The translations under genes and the position numbers were made by a program. A stretch of 36,565 nucleotides of DNA, taken from a virus. A model generated the notes under the pieces. It worked only from the letters and a program-made list of their open reading frames with translations. It was not told the DNA's origin and made no database searches. This document shows positions 1 to 8,293 of the stretch, piece after piece (positions within the stretch are counted from its first letter, which is position 1; each line of letters begins with the position of its first letter). Location: the IMG/VR virus record IMGVR_UViG_3300008219_003057, positions 1 through 36,565 of that record; one strand, written 5' to 3'.

Positions 1-2
1 AT

Positions 3-365
3 ATAAATGTTAGTAACGAAGCTGAATCGCCATGGCTTGGTTCAAAAATGGGAACTTATAAAAATTTAAAAGATTTTTCATATAACGAATTGCGTGCTGC
101 TGAAAATATGCCTTTGGAAAATGGGGGCTGGCATTTTAGTTTTATGGGCGGTAGAGATCAAGTTATTAAAAAATTAACATCTTATTCAGCTTCTGATATG
201 GTCAATTCTAATGTGTTAGATGCTGTTGATTATAATATAAACAATGATATAGATCCATTTTTTAGAAGTAGGCTGAAACCAGTAGCTTTAGATGAATCGT
301 TTCCTGAATACATACTTAAAAATAAAGAGAAATACAGACATCTAATTAAGGAACTGACAACATGA
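3..365 (+). CDS. GT17-like glycosyltransferase, C-terminal part (5' end outside window)
   Basis: The reading frame is open from the first complete codon, with no stop before the ATG at 48, and the upstream residues (…ESPWLGSKMGTYKNL) continue the protein sensibly, so this is the end of a longer gene and not a 105-residue protein. The GWHFSFMGG motif followed by a KKLTSYS stretch is typical of the C-terminal part of glycosyltransferase family 17 (the beta-1,4-N-acetylglucosaminyltransferase type). Such enzymes transfer a sugar from a nucleotide donor to a glycan. The stop overlaps the ATG of rmlA (ATGA), so it is co-translated with nucleotide-sugar genes. Family assignment is fairly good; donor and acceptor are unknown because the N-terminal domain is missing. 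Confidence 0.7.
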   Translation: MNVSNEAESPWLGSKMGTYKNLKDFSYNELRAAENMPLENGGWHFSFMGGRDQVIKKLTSYSASDMVNSNVLDAVDYNINNDIDPFFRSRLKPVALDESFPEYILKNKEKYRHLIKELTT

Positions 366-1069
366 AGGGTATTATATTAGCAGGAGGATCTGGAACTAGA
401 CTATATCCACTAACCAAAGTTACAAACAAGCATTTATTACCAATTGGTTCTTTTCCAATGATTCATTATCCAATAACGAGCTTGACAAATGCAGGCATCA
501 CAGATATTATGGTTATTACTGGCACAGAACACATGGGTGATATGATTACTTTGTTAGGAAGTGGTCAAGAATATGATTGTGAATTTACATTTAGAGTTCA
601 AGACCAACCAGATGGAATTGCTGGCGCGTTAAGATTGTGTGAAAACTTTGTTAGTGATGACAATTGCACAGTTATCTTGGGAGATAATATCTTCTCAAGA
701 GATTTAACTCAAGACGTAAGTGAATTTAATGAAGATATAAAATTATTTTTTATCGAAGTGAATGATCCACACAGGTTTGGCGTAGGAGTCTTTGACAAAG
801 ACAACCTAATTAAAGTCGAAGAAAAGCCCACACACCCCAAAAGCAATTTAGCCTGTATTGGTATCTATATGTATAGTAACAAAGTCTTTGATGCAATAAA
901 AGCAATCAAAAAATCCAGACGAGGTGAATACGAAATTACAGCCGTTAATAATTATCTTTTAAAAAATAATAGCGAACCCAGCCATGTTGTACTGCAAGAC
1001 TCATGGGTAGATGCTGGAACAATGCAGTCTTATCACAATACAAGTAGGATGATATATGAAAATGAATAA
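362..1069 (+). CDS. rmlA: Glucose-1-phosphate thymidylyltransferase (RmlA/RfbA), short form
   Basis: Makes dTDP-glucose from dTTP and glucose-1-phosphate, the first step of the dTDP-hexose pathway. The nucleotide-binding signature GGSGTRLYP (residues 8-16) with K23 of KHLLP is intact. LGDNIF carries the metal-binding Asp, EEKP is present, and a WVDAGT segment matches the WLDTGT region of the family. At 235 residues it is shorter than the roughly 290 of enterobacterial RmlA, lacking most of the C-terminal helical extension; short forms of this kind exist in the family. It begins by ATGA overlap with the glycosyltransferase and overlaps rmlB by 14 bases. A related sugar-1-phosphate nucleotidyltransferase with another base preference cannot be excluded. 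Confidence 0.88.
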   Translation: MKGIILAGGSGTRLYPLTKVTNKHLLPIGSFPMIHYPITSLTNAGITDIMVITGTEHMGDMITLLGSGQEYDCEFTFRVQDQPDGIAGALRLCENFVSDDNCTVILGDNIFSRDLTQDVSEFNEDIKLFFIEVNDPHRFGVGVFDKDNLIKVEEKPTHPKSNLACIGIYMYSNKVFDAIKAIKKSRRGEYEITAVNNYLLKNNSEPSHVVLQDSWVDAGTMQSYHNTSRMIYENE

Positions 1070-1997
1070 TTTTTTAGTAACTGGATGTGCTGGTTTTATC
1101 GGCAGTCATGCCGTTGATCTTTTATTACGTTATGGGCATAAGGTTTGTGGCGTTGATAAGCTAACCTATGCGGGAAATACAGATAATTTAGATACCAGTT
1201 TGGGAAACAAAAATTTTACTTTTTATCCAGCTGATATATGTGACCGTAGTTATATGGAAAAGTTAATTGACACACATGAGATAGACTGTATCATTAATTT
1301 TGCAGCAGAAAGCCATGTGGATAATTCTATTAAAGGATCTGATGCTTTTATATCGTCTAATATAATAGGTGTAAAAGAATTGTTAGAGACTTGTAAACAT
1401 AAACAAAACATAAAATTTTGCCAAATATCTACCGATGAAGTATATGGATCGATTACAACTGGCTCTTTCGTAGAAAACGATACCTTGTCTCCACAAAATT
1501 ATTATTCTGCAACAAAAGCATCTGCGGAACATTTAGTTACAGCCTATCACAATACTTTTAATATTGACTATGTAATAGTGCGAATGAGTAATAACTATGG
1601 GCCTAGACAACATAATGAAAAATTTTTACCAACCATAATCAATAATGCTTCTCAAGGTAAAAAAATTCCTTTATATGGTAAGGGTAAAAATATACGAGAT
1701 TGGATATATGTTAAAGATTCAGTTCAAATTATTTATACTTTAATTATGGAAGCATATGTTAACAATATATATAACATTAGCATTGATGATGAAAGAAAAA
1801 ATATAGACGTAATTCGTGCAGTATTAGAATACTATGGTCTAGATTTTGATTCTGCGGTTGAATTTGTAAAAGATAGATTAGGACATGATTTTAGATATAG
1901 TATAGACAATAATAAAATACTTCCTTTTCTTGTGAACTTCAAACCAACTTCTTTTCAACAGGGTTTAAAAGAAACTATTGATTTTTTTGTCAGCTAA
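1056..1997 (+). CDS. rmlB: dTDP-glucose 4,6-dehydratase (RmlB/RfbB)
   Basis: Converts dTDP-glucose to dTDP-4-keto-6-deoxyglucose, directly after RmlA in the pathway. It is an extended SDR: the NAD-binding GCAGFIG is at residues 10-16, the dehydratase triad STDEVYG at about 125-131 (T126, D127, E128), and the YxxxK pair is Y150/K154. The 313-residue length is somewhat under the usual 340-360, the shortening being in the C-terminal substrate domain. It overlaps the 3' end of rmlA by 14 bases, so the two are translationally coupled. No RmlC or RmlD homologue is visible in the window, so the 4-keto sugar must be used by host enzymes, by genes elsewhere, or by another branch. Confidence 0.9.
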   Translation: MKMNNFLVTGCAGFIGSHAVDLLLRYGHKVCGVDKLTYAGNTDNLDTSLGNKNFTFYPADICDRSYMEKLIDTHEIDCIINFAAESHVDNSIKGSDAFISSNIIGVKELLETCKHKQNIKFCQISTDEVYGSITTGSFVENDTLSPQNYYSATKASAEHLVTAYHNTFNIDYVIVRMSNNYGPRQHNEKFLPTIINNASQGKKIPLYGKGKNIRDWIYVKDSVQIIYTLIMEAYVNNIYNISIDDERKNIDVIRAVLEYYGLDFDSAVEFVKDRLGHDFRYSIDNNKILPFLVNFKPTSFQQGLKETIDFFVS

Positions 1998-2154
1998 CCT
2001 AAATGAAAAGGCGCGATGCCCATCGAGAATATTAAACGTATTATCCATTGTAGCTTTTTGGAATCCAAAACGATCAAATTATGACTAACCTGTATTAAAA
2101 GTGGACAATAGGCAAAACTATTTTAAAATTTTTTGGTAAAATAAGGACATTTTT

Positions 2155-3126
2155 ATGCGAATATTATTAACCGGCGCAACTGGATTTCTTGGACAAAATT
2201 TAAAACCGATATTGTCTCAATCTTATGAAGTGTTTGGTATCGGCTTGCGTGGAAATCAACCCATTACTACTAGCTATTGGGTAGGGTCTGCACATAGCAA
2301 CACTTTTGATTTAAGACAACAAGATCAATGTCAGACGATGATTAAACAATTAAATCCAGACGTGATTGTACATGCTGCGGGAACGGTAGGAGGAATCGGG
2401 GCTAATAAAGACAATCCCGGAAAATTTATGTATGAGAACCTAATTATGGGTGCCAATCTTATACATGAAGCAATGGAGCAGCAGGTATCTAAATTTGTAT
2501 TATTAGGCACAGTATGTGCTTATCCAAAACATACTCCAGTACCATTTGTAGAAGAAGAACTTTGGAATGGATATCCCGAAGAAACAAACGCACCATATGG
2601 TATTGCTAAAAAAACCTTAATGAAATTAGTGGAAACCTATCATGAACAATACGGATTGAATGGTGTGAATTTGATTCCTGTGAATATGTATGGACCTCAC
2701 GATCACTTTAATCTTACAAGTAGTCATGTTATTCCAGCTCTGATCTTAAAGGTTGATCAGGCAATTAAAGAAAAAAATAAATCAATAACTTTATGGGGAA
2801 CGGGACAAGCCTCACGAGAATTTTTGTATGCCACAGATTGCGCCGAAGCAATTACGTTAGCAATAGAAAAAGATATTTCTCCAGAACCTATTAATATTGG
2901 AACGGGAAAAGAAATTAAGATTTGCGAATTAATTGAAAATATTTGTGACATTATGGGATTTGATGGCGAAATTCTTTATGATACAACTAAGCCTGATGGT
3001 CAGTCTAGAAGGTGTCTAAATACCGCTAAAGCAGAGAAAAGGTTAGGATTCAAAGCCAAAACTTCTCTAAACGATGGATTAATACGTACAATAAAATGGT
3101 TCAAAGAAGGTATTTCTGGTGTATAA
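2155..3126 (+). CDS. fcl: GDP-L-fucose synthase-like NAD(P)-dependent epimerase/reductase (Fcl/WcaG)
   Basis: Known members epimerise and reduce GDP-4-keto-6-deoxymannose to GDP-L-fucose. It has the Rossmann motif GATGFLG (residues 7-13), the family-typical VGGIGANKDNP and YENLIMGANLIHEA segments, LLGTVCAYPK, Y148/K152, and YGPHDHFN followed by SHVIPALI (the catalytic His region). The usual catalytic Ser of LGSSC is Thr119 here, while the neighbouring Cys (C121) is kept. Length (323) is normal. It is preceded by a 157-base gap and an AAGGA site. No GDP-mannose 4,6-dehydratase is visible, so the substrate could come from the host or from an unseen gene. Confidence 0.85.
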   Translation: MRILLTGATGFLGQNLKPILSQSYEVFGIGLRGNQPITTSYWVGSAHSNTFDLRQQDQCQTMIKQLNPDVIVHAAGTVGGIGANKDNPGKFMYENLIMGANLIHEAMEQQVSKFVLLGTVCAYPKHTPVPFVEEELWNGYPEETNAPYGIAKKTLMKLVETYHEQYGLNGVNLIPVNMYGPHDHFNLTSSHVIPALILKVDQAIKEKNKSITLWGTGQASREFLYATDCAEAITLAIEKDISPEPINIGTGKEIKICELIENICDIMGFDGEILYDTTKPDGQSRRCLNTAKAEKRLGFKAKTSLNDGLIRTIKWFKEGISGV

Positions 3127-3127
3127 T
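3122..3127 (+). promoter_or_regulatory. Possible sigma70-type promoter -10 element
   Basis: TATAAT overlaps the stop codon of the epimerase. A TTCAAA lies 16 bases upstream (3100-3105) as a weak -35. It would serve the small genes that follow, with a leader of about 35 bases before the ATG at 3166. It is the only obvious candidate in front of this group, but the -35 match is poor and the genome is AT-rich. Confidence 0.33.
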
Positions 3128-3165
3128 TAAACGATAGACTATGCATTCTCATAGGAGATAATAAT

Positions 3166-3549
3166 ATGCCTTTAAAAAATTGTACAGTTGACGGAAAATC
3201 TGGATATAAATGGGGAGATAAGGGGAATTGCTATGCCGGTAAGGATGCCAAACAAAAAGCAATTAAACAAGGGATTGCGATAGAAGGACCAGAAAAATTT
3301 TCTCAAAAAGCGCAGGAACTTAGGATGTTGTATATTAATGATGAAAATATCTTTCTTAAGCACGAAGACTTGCAATGTATAACTGATTGGATGCATGATG
3401 AAGGATACAACAGTGCGGCTATCGTAGCTACTGTAGCAGCTTTATTGTCTAAAGGAGATGATGTGGCAGGATATCCTCCCAATTGTAATGAAGGATATGT
3501 GGAGAAGGACGGTAAGTGCGTTCCGGTTAAAACCCCCACCTCATATTGA
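3166..3549 (+). CDS. Phage hypothetical protein with GKxGYKWGxxGxCY motif
   Basis: This 127-residue protein starts with a motif (DGKSGYKWGDKGNCYAGKDA, then KQGIAI) that I recognise from small or fused phage proteins of unknown function. The middle is helical and the end has two cysteines (PPNCNEGYVEKDGKCVP), possibly a small disulfide or metal loop. A clear AGGAG site at 3153-3157 lies nine bases before the start, and a TATAAT sits just upstream. The gene lies between the epimerase and a group of exported or structural proteins. No function is proposed. Confidence 0.75.
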   Translation: MPLKNCTVDGKSGYKWGDKGNCYAGKDAKQKAIKQGIAIEGPEKFSQKAQELRMLYINDENIFLKHEDLQCITDWMHDEGYNSAAIVATVAALLSKGDDVAGYPPNCNEGYVEKDGKCVPVKTPTSY

Positions 3550-3556
3550 AGATACA

Positions 3557-3739
3557 ATGACCGACATACAGTATAGAATATTATCAGAAGACATTACTAA
3601 TGTTTTCTATGCAAATGACAGAATAAATGCAGAAGGGAGTCTTGACTCTTTAGAATATTGGGAACGTGTTGACACTATAGAGGATATTATTCAACGTTTT
3701 ATGGATAAACAGGCATTAACAAAATCGTTTATTCTTTGA
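3557..3739 (+). CDS. Small hypothetical protein (60 aa)
   Basis: A longer open frame begins at 3458, but that part overlaps the end of the preceding gene and reads as out-of-frame sequence. The ATG at 3557, seven bases after the upstream stop, gives MTDIQYRILSEDITNVFY…, a predicted helical, acidic 60-residue protein. The ribosome site is weak (GAAG at 3548-3551), so translation is probably coupled to the preceding gene. It resembles nothing I know. A short helical adaptor or inhibitor would fit, but nothing supports a specific role. Confidence 0.5.
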   Translation: MTDIQYRILSEDITNVFYANDRINAEGSLDSLEYWERVDTIEDIIQRFMDKQALTKSFIL

Positions 3740-3771
3740 TGATATAACTCTTAATTAGAATAGGTAACGTT

Positions 3772-6060
3772 ATGAGATCTTTAGTTCTATCTTTTGTTGT
3801 ATTTTTTGCTATTTGTACGTCAAGCGTACACGCTAAATTTTTAACATTAAATGAAATTGGTGAGGCTTCTTGTAGGGTTAGAGTATCTAGCGCAGCAGGA
3901 AGTGGTACGTCTATTGCAGAAGATGATGATTCTATTTATGTTTTGACCAATGCTCATGTAGTAGGTTCAAATAAGAGTGCAACTTGTGAATTTTTTAGAT
4001 ATGGGCGCAAAACAACTCGTATTCCGGGTTCTGTTGTATGGAAATCACACAATGAAAGAACGGTTAATGATTTTGCTATAATTAAATTACAAAAATCGGC
4101 CTTTGGTGATTATCCTCCTCGGATAGCACCGTTTGCTCCAGTAGATCATCAAATTAAACAAAATGATTACATAGCATCTGCGGGTTGTCCTCAAGCTAGA
4201 TGGTTACAACTCTGGGAAGGACATGCTTTGTCAGACGCTGGCCGAGATCGAGTGTTGTTCACGCCTCCTCCGTTAGGTGGACAAAGTGGATCAGGAGTCT
4301 ATACCGTTATAGATGGTGACACATATCTATGTGGCGTTCTTACATGGAGTATTCAGGGTAAGGGTGGCGCAATACATATTGGTAACTTTTTACGTGCATA
4401 TAAAGGAGAAACATCTGACGATTACTTTGATGAAAAAGTACCACGTACTTGGAAATATATTAGTACTGCTGTAGAAGTAGCGACCACGACTCGAAAAGCA
4501 TATTATGCATTAGGTGACAATGGTCTGTATTATATGCAAAATTTTAATAGTGAAGGATGGAAAGAAGAAGTAACTCTTCCGGTAGGTCATGAATATATTA
4601 AGATTAAAAAATGGAATGTTATATTAGAAGTTCAATGTCCCGGCGGACGTTGTCCTCCCATTATTAATCCGAACAGACCTCCTTCTCCCGGCCCTTCTCC
4701 CGGTCCTGCACCTGATAACGGTGGAGGTGGAGGAGGAAAAAATCCATATGGAACTCTTCCACCTAACCTCGGACCTGATTTTGGCGGTAATGACGAAGGT
4801 GGGAAGGGTCAAATAGATGATTATAAAAAGAAAATTGAAACTTTAGAGCAACAAATACGTCAATTAACTACAGAAAGAAACACTCTTAATCAAAGTATTA
4901 CAGACCTGAACTCTTCTTTAAGTGAACAAACCAGTACTTTAGAGAGATTAAAGAAAGATCTTGAACGTTTAAAGTCTGCAAAAGATATTGATAATGATCA
5001 AATAGACAGCCTAAATAATCGCATTATGAGATTAAATGGAAGCGTCTTACAGCAAATTAGCAACATAGTTGACTTAGAAGAAGACTTAAAACGTAAAGAT
5101 GAGGCTTTAGGTAGTTTAAATGGAGAGTACGAAATATTACAAGGTCAAACTCAGCAGGTAAAAACTCAACGAAATATATTGGGATGGCTCTTTGGCGGTA
5201 CAACAACAGGAGTGACCGTATGGGGCTTACTTTCATTTTACTGGAAATGGAGAGGAAAAAGAAAAGTGAAAAATATTATTGAAGACAGGTTCGATCCAGA
5301 AGAAATTACAGATGTGATAGGTGGAAAGATTGACGATATAGAAGGAAGGAGCACTGACGATTTAAGAGGACTTGCCGATTATCTACAAGATAAATTGGAG
5401 AGTACTATTGAAAATCAGCTAGGCACACTTCAAGATAAACTATATCAAAGAATAGATAGAATAGAAGAGGTTGCTACGAAAGAAAGGGATATTAATATTT
5501 ATAATACCGTGGATGATAGAGATACAGTTAAGGTAATGCCTACACATAGTGTAGACGATACTAAAAGACCTATAGAAACGCCACAAGCCGAAAAGCAAAC
5601 AGACGATTGTGATCAGACTGTATTAGACGATATCCGTCAATCGACTTTTCCCCCAGCCAGCGACAGAATTAAAGAATTTATAGATCTTAAAAAGTCTGAT
5701 GGAGAAAGAATTGAAGAACTAGCATTTTATGCCCATCTTTACAAAGAAGCAGTAGATTTACTTAAACGAAATAAGTTGATTGTTACAAAAGGATCAGCAC
5801 CATACAAAGTGAGTAGTCAAGTCAAGGCTGGAGAAGCTGTTGAAGAATATGTACACAATCAATTTCTCAAGCGAGTATCAAGTGCCACTATTAGTCGTCA
5901 CATTTTATATCATGAGGCAATGATTGGATTTCTATACAGACAAGCGGTTGGAAAATTAAAGAAGGGTGAATTCAACGTTTTGGGGTATAAAGAAGTAGCC
6001 AATACTGTTGAGAAATGGGTAAAAGTAGAATTTCTCAAACGAATGGGTTTTGATTTTTAG
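3772..6060 (+). CDS. Exported, membrane-anchored trypsin-like serine protease with coiled coils
   Basis: This 762-residue protein has, in order: a signal peptide (residues 1-21, …SSVHA); a chymotrypsin-fold protease domain (about 22-210) with the triad visible as H62 (LTNAHVV), D100 (NDFAIIKL) and S172 (GQSGSG); a Pro/Gly-rich linker (about 295-345); a heptad-like coiled coil (about 348-465); one hydrophobic segment (about 469-491) followed by KWRGKRKVK; then a second charged, helical region and two related C-terminal repeats (656-701 and 721-757). The signal peptide plus basic stop-transfer flank predict the protease outside the cytoplasm and about 270 residues inside. All catalytic residues are intact. 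Its target is unknown. Superinfection exclusion, host envelope processing or virion-associated cleavage are possibilities only. Confidence 0.85.
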   Translation: MRSLVLSFVVFFAICTSSVHAKFLTLNEIGEASCRVRVSSAAGSGTSIAEDDDSIYVLTNAHVVGSNKSATCEFFRYGRKTTRIPGSVVWKSHNERTVNDFAIIKLQKSAFGDYPPRIAPFAPVDHQIKQNDYIASAGCPQARWLQLWEGHALSDAGRDRVLFTPPPLGGQSGSGVYTVIDGDTYLCGVLTWSIQGKGGAIHIGNFLRAYKGETSDDYFDEKVPRTWKYISTAVEVATTTRKAYYALGDNGLYYMQNFNSEGWKEEVTLPVGHEYIKIKKWNVILEVQCPGGRCPPIINPNRPPSPGPSPGPAPDNGGGGGGKNPYGTLPPNLGPDFGGNDEGGKGQIDDYKKKIETLEQQIRQLTTERNTLNQSITDLNSSLSEQTSTLERLKKDLERLKSAKDIDNDQIDSLNNRIMRLNGSVLQQISNIVDLEEDLKRKDEALGSLNGEYEILQGQTQQVKTQRNILGWLFGGTTTGVTVWGLLSFYWKWRGKRKVKNIIEDRFDPEEITDVIGGKIDDIEGRSTDDLRGLADYLQDKLESTIENQLGTLQDKLYQRIDRIEEVATKERDINIYNTVDDRDTVKVMPTHSVDDTKRPIETPQAEKQTDDCDQTVLDDIRQSTFPPASDRIKEFIDLKKSDGERIEELAFYAHLYKEAVDLLKRNKLIVTKGSAPYKVSSQVKAGEAVEEYVHNQFLKRVSSATISRHILYHEAMIGFLYRQAVGKLKKGEFNVLGYKEVANTVEKWVKVEFLKRMGFDF

Positions 6061-6100
6061 GTAATCGCGAGATTATTTCATTTACTATTGGAGGCATATC

Positions 6101-6736
6101 ATGGCAGCGCAGAATACGTTTAAAGGGGCTAATGTAGAATTCCCAAACTTAGGCATCCACTTTATTTTAGCAGAAGTGGTCAAAATTAGAAAGCAATTGA
6201 CCGTCAGGCAAGAGTTTCGCTCACAATCTGGGTGGAATGATGCTCTGAATCGTTACATGGTAACGGAAATTGAGAAGCTTGGTGATACGCTGGAAAATAT
6301 TACATATAATCCAGATGCTCTCACTTTGGAAGAGCTAGAGGCTCAAGCTTCTGATAGCACACGGAATGTTGCTGACGATTATAACGATTTGGCTTTGACA
6401 CAAGATAATGTGTTAATGCCAGTCGGCGTTAATCGTTCTGTTACGTGGGACTTAACTGGTGCCGATGTTGATATCCCCCAGCTTAATCCGGGCAATTGTC
6501 CTAATGATACTGCTAGAAGCTTTATTGCAGCATTAGACAATTTCTTTGTTGAGCTGACAAGGTTAGATAGCAGACATCAACCGTATTCGCTTACAAAGTA
6601 TGAATCGGTTATGATGAGGTCTCTTCTTAATGTACTTTATACTCTTACGCAACGTAAGGGTGGCGAAGTTAATAGAAGCGACATTCCTACGGGAACCTTA
6701 CCATCTGATGAAAATGTTACATTTGGTGGAGCGTAA
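6101..6736 (+). CDS. Hypothetical protein, possibly structural
   Basis: This 211-residue protein has a strong GGAGG site at 6090-6094. It begins MAAQNTFKGANVEFPN and has an alternating helical and polar composition, without signal peptide or membrane segment. I see no recognisable catalytic motif. A perfect-looking terminator follows 23 bases after the stop, so it ends a transcription unit and could be strongly expressed, as structural genes often are. Assignment to the virion is only inferred from position and the good translation signals. Confidence 0.7.
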   Translation: MAAQNTFKGANVEFPNLGIHFILAEVVKIRKQLTVRQEFRSQSGWNDALNRYMVTEIEKLGDTLENITYNPDALTLEELEAQASDSTRNVADDYNDLALTQDNVLMPVGVNRSVTWDLTGADVDIPQLNPGNCPNDTARSFIAALDNFFVELTRLDSRHQPYSLTKYESVMMRSLLNVLYTLTQRKGGEVNRSDIPTGTLPSDENVTFGGA

Positions 6737-6759
6737 ACCGTTAGTTGAGTCTATCATGA

Positions 6760-6790
6760 GGGGTGGGAGATGGCTCCTACCCCTTTTTTT
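6760..6790 (+). terminator. Rho-independent terminator
   Basis: A nine-base-pair stem (GGGGTGGGA paired with TCCTACCCC, one G-U) at 6760-6768 and 6775-6783, with a six-base loop, is followed directly by seven T. It sits between the 211-residue gene and the beta-helix gene. A GTG-initiated reading frame passes through it, but that frame's true start is downstream. Confidence 0.88.
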
Positions 6791-6813
6791 ATACCGTACA
6801 GTCGGGAGATATA

Positions 6814-7866
6814 ATGACTACGTCAACTATCACACTTGAAGCATTAAGAAATCTTTCAGAAGGTGATTTTGTAGTTGAAGAAACAATTGACATCCCAAGA
6901 CTTTCCGGTACTAAAATTACAGGCGTCGGAGGCTCACGATATATTCCACCAAAAGCACATTATCGAGGACATACAAGCAATCTAATTTGGGAAGGTACTG
7001 ATGAAGATGGTGCTATTCTTAGAATAGCTGGTGTCGGAACAGTAATAGAAAAAGTTACATTTATTGATGCTCCTATAGGAGTTCATTTAAAAGTGGAAAA
7101 AGGTATTGGGACCGGTAAGATGGCTTTACGAGATTGTTTTTTTGAAGAGTGTGGAGTGGCATTTCAAGGTGGTTGTGAAGTAGGCGATCACAATGTAGAT
7201 AATGTAGTGTTCAATCATGTAGAAGCGCGCAACTGTGAAACATTGTTGCGATTAAAAAATGCACAAGCTATGGGATTTTCTTTAAGAGATTGTAGAGCAA
7301 TAGGTCCACGAACTAAAGATATTATTGATATATTTGCAGGTGGCTGTGTTTATGTAGACAATTTAAAAGTCATTCATGGCGAATGTATTTTACGACTTAG
7401 ATCACGCAAGGAAAGTGGTGGCCATGGTATTGGAAGTAGTAATGGTTTATATACTTTACGGAATATTAAATTAGATGAACACGCTGGAACATGTAAAATT
7501 GTTCAAATGGACGATCATTATCCTGTTAATATTGATATAGAAAACGTACAAGCCCCTTCTAAAAAATGGGAAGAAGCTATAAAGGAAGGTAACCCTCAAC
7601 CCATGTATGAATTAAATGGTAACGCAGTAATTTCTATACGAAATTCCAACCTTTATAAGGGATGTATAACTTGGAAAGATAAAAAACGTAAGGGTGCAGA
7701 CGATATACCTAATATTTATATAGATAGGTGTCGTTTTAATGGCGATGATATTTATGATGTATTTTCTAGACAAAATTCTGTGGGACGCTGCTATTTCAAA
7801 GCAATAAATTGTGCCCAGCCAAACGGAACCCCTATTGACAATTTCTCAGGTTTTATTAACGTTTAA
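6814..7866 (+). CDS. Predicted parallel beta-helix protein
   Basis: The frame opens with a GTG at 6763 inside the terminator, but the ATG at 6814 has a GGGAGA site at 6804-6809 and is taken as the start, giving 350 residues. The sequence shows repeated short beta-strand turns rich in V, I, N, G and D (for example VIEKVTFIDAPIGVHLKV, MALRDCFFEECGVAF, VDNLKVIHGECILRLRS), the rhythm of a right-handed parallel beta-helix as in tail spikes, pectate-lyase-like and other glycan-binding proteins. No signal peptide or clear catalytic residues. A tail-associated or glycan-binding role fits, given the glycan genes nearby, but is inference. Confidence 0.65.
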   Translation: MTTSTITLEALRNLSEGDFVVEETIDIPRLSGTKITGVGGSRYIPPKAHYRGHTSNLIWEGTDEDGAILRIAGVGTVIEKVTFIDAPIGVHLKVEKGIGTGKMALRDCFFEECGVAFQGGCEVGDHNVDNVVFNHVEARNCETLLRLKNAQAMGFSLRDCRAIGPRTKDIIDIFAGGCVYVDNLKVIHGECILRLRSRKESGGHGIGSSNGLYTLRNIKLDEHAGTCKIVQMDDHYPVNIDIENVQAPSKKWEEAIKEGNPQPMYELNGNAVISIRNSNLYKGCITWKDKKRKGADDIPNIYIDRCRFNGDDIYDVFSRQNSVGRCYFKAINCAQPNGTPIDNFSGFINV

Positions 7867-7880
7867 TATTGGAGACAAAT

Positions 7881-8279
7881 ATGAACTATTACGTTGAACA
7901 CGACCTAAGTTCGAAGATATATAATAAGATATATAATAAGAACAATGAGAATCAGGAAGTATTTGTTGATCCCGCCACGGTTATTTTAATTGGAAAAATT
8001 TCTCTTACAGTAATTCGACTTATTAAAGGTTGTAAAGAATCTAGGGAAGAGCGAGAAGCAGCCGTCAGAACGCCAACGTTGGACGATGACAAGATTTTAA
8101 AAAGGGTAGTGCGGCGTAAGCTAGGTTGGTTTAAAAATATGAGAATGGGCGGTAAAGTTATCAAAGCTATGAAAGAAATGGGTGTTGAACTAAATAATGA
8201 CGAATTAGAACGGGCAGAACTGTTCAATGAAAAGGGAAGAATGACCATTTATGAAGGTGAAAAATATTATGAATTATAA
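7881..8279 (+). CDS. Hypothetical protein with one hydrophobic segment
   Basis: A TTG at 7869 would extend the frame, but the ATG at 7881 follows a GGAGA site and is preferred (132 residues). The N-terminal part contains a repeated IYNKIYNK, encoded by an exact tandem duplication of a 12-base AT unit around 7914-7938, which looks like replication slippage. A hydrophobic stretch PATVILIGKISLTVIRLI could be a membrane or amphipathic helix, followed by a strongly charged basic region and an acidic tail. Function unknown. Confidence 0.6.
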   Translation: MNYYVEHDLSSKIYNKIYNKNNENQEVFVDPATVILIGKISLTVIRLIKGCKESREEREAAVRTPTLDDDKILKRVVRRKLGWFKNMRMGGKVIKAMKEMGVELNNDELERAELFNEKGRMTIYEGEKYYEL

Positions 8280-8293
8280 TACGGAGATATAAT

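Noticed and set aside
2056-2070. Small hairpin TTTTGG/CCAAAA in the rmlB-fcl gap
   Set aside because: Only six pairs and not followed by a T run, so not a convincing terminator.
2016-2084. Short open frame of 22 codons in the gap between rmlB and fcl
   Set aside because: No ribosome site, AT-rich, no recognisable domain. It could be a gene remnant but nothing supports it.
3458-3556. N-terminal extension of the 60-residue gene
   Set aside because: It overlaps the end of the preceding gene out of frame and has no good start site. The ATG at 3557 is more likely.
6763-6813. GTG start of the beta-helix gene inside the terminator
   Set aside because: The stretch encodes terminator sequence and lacks a ribosome site. 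The ATG at 6814 has one.
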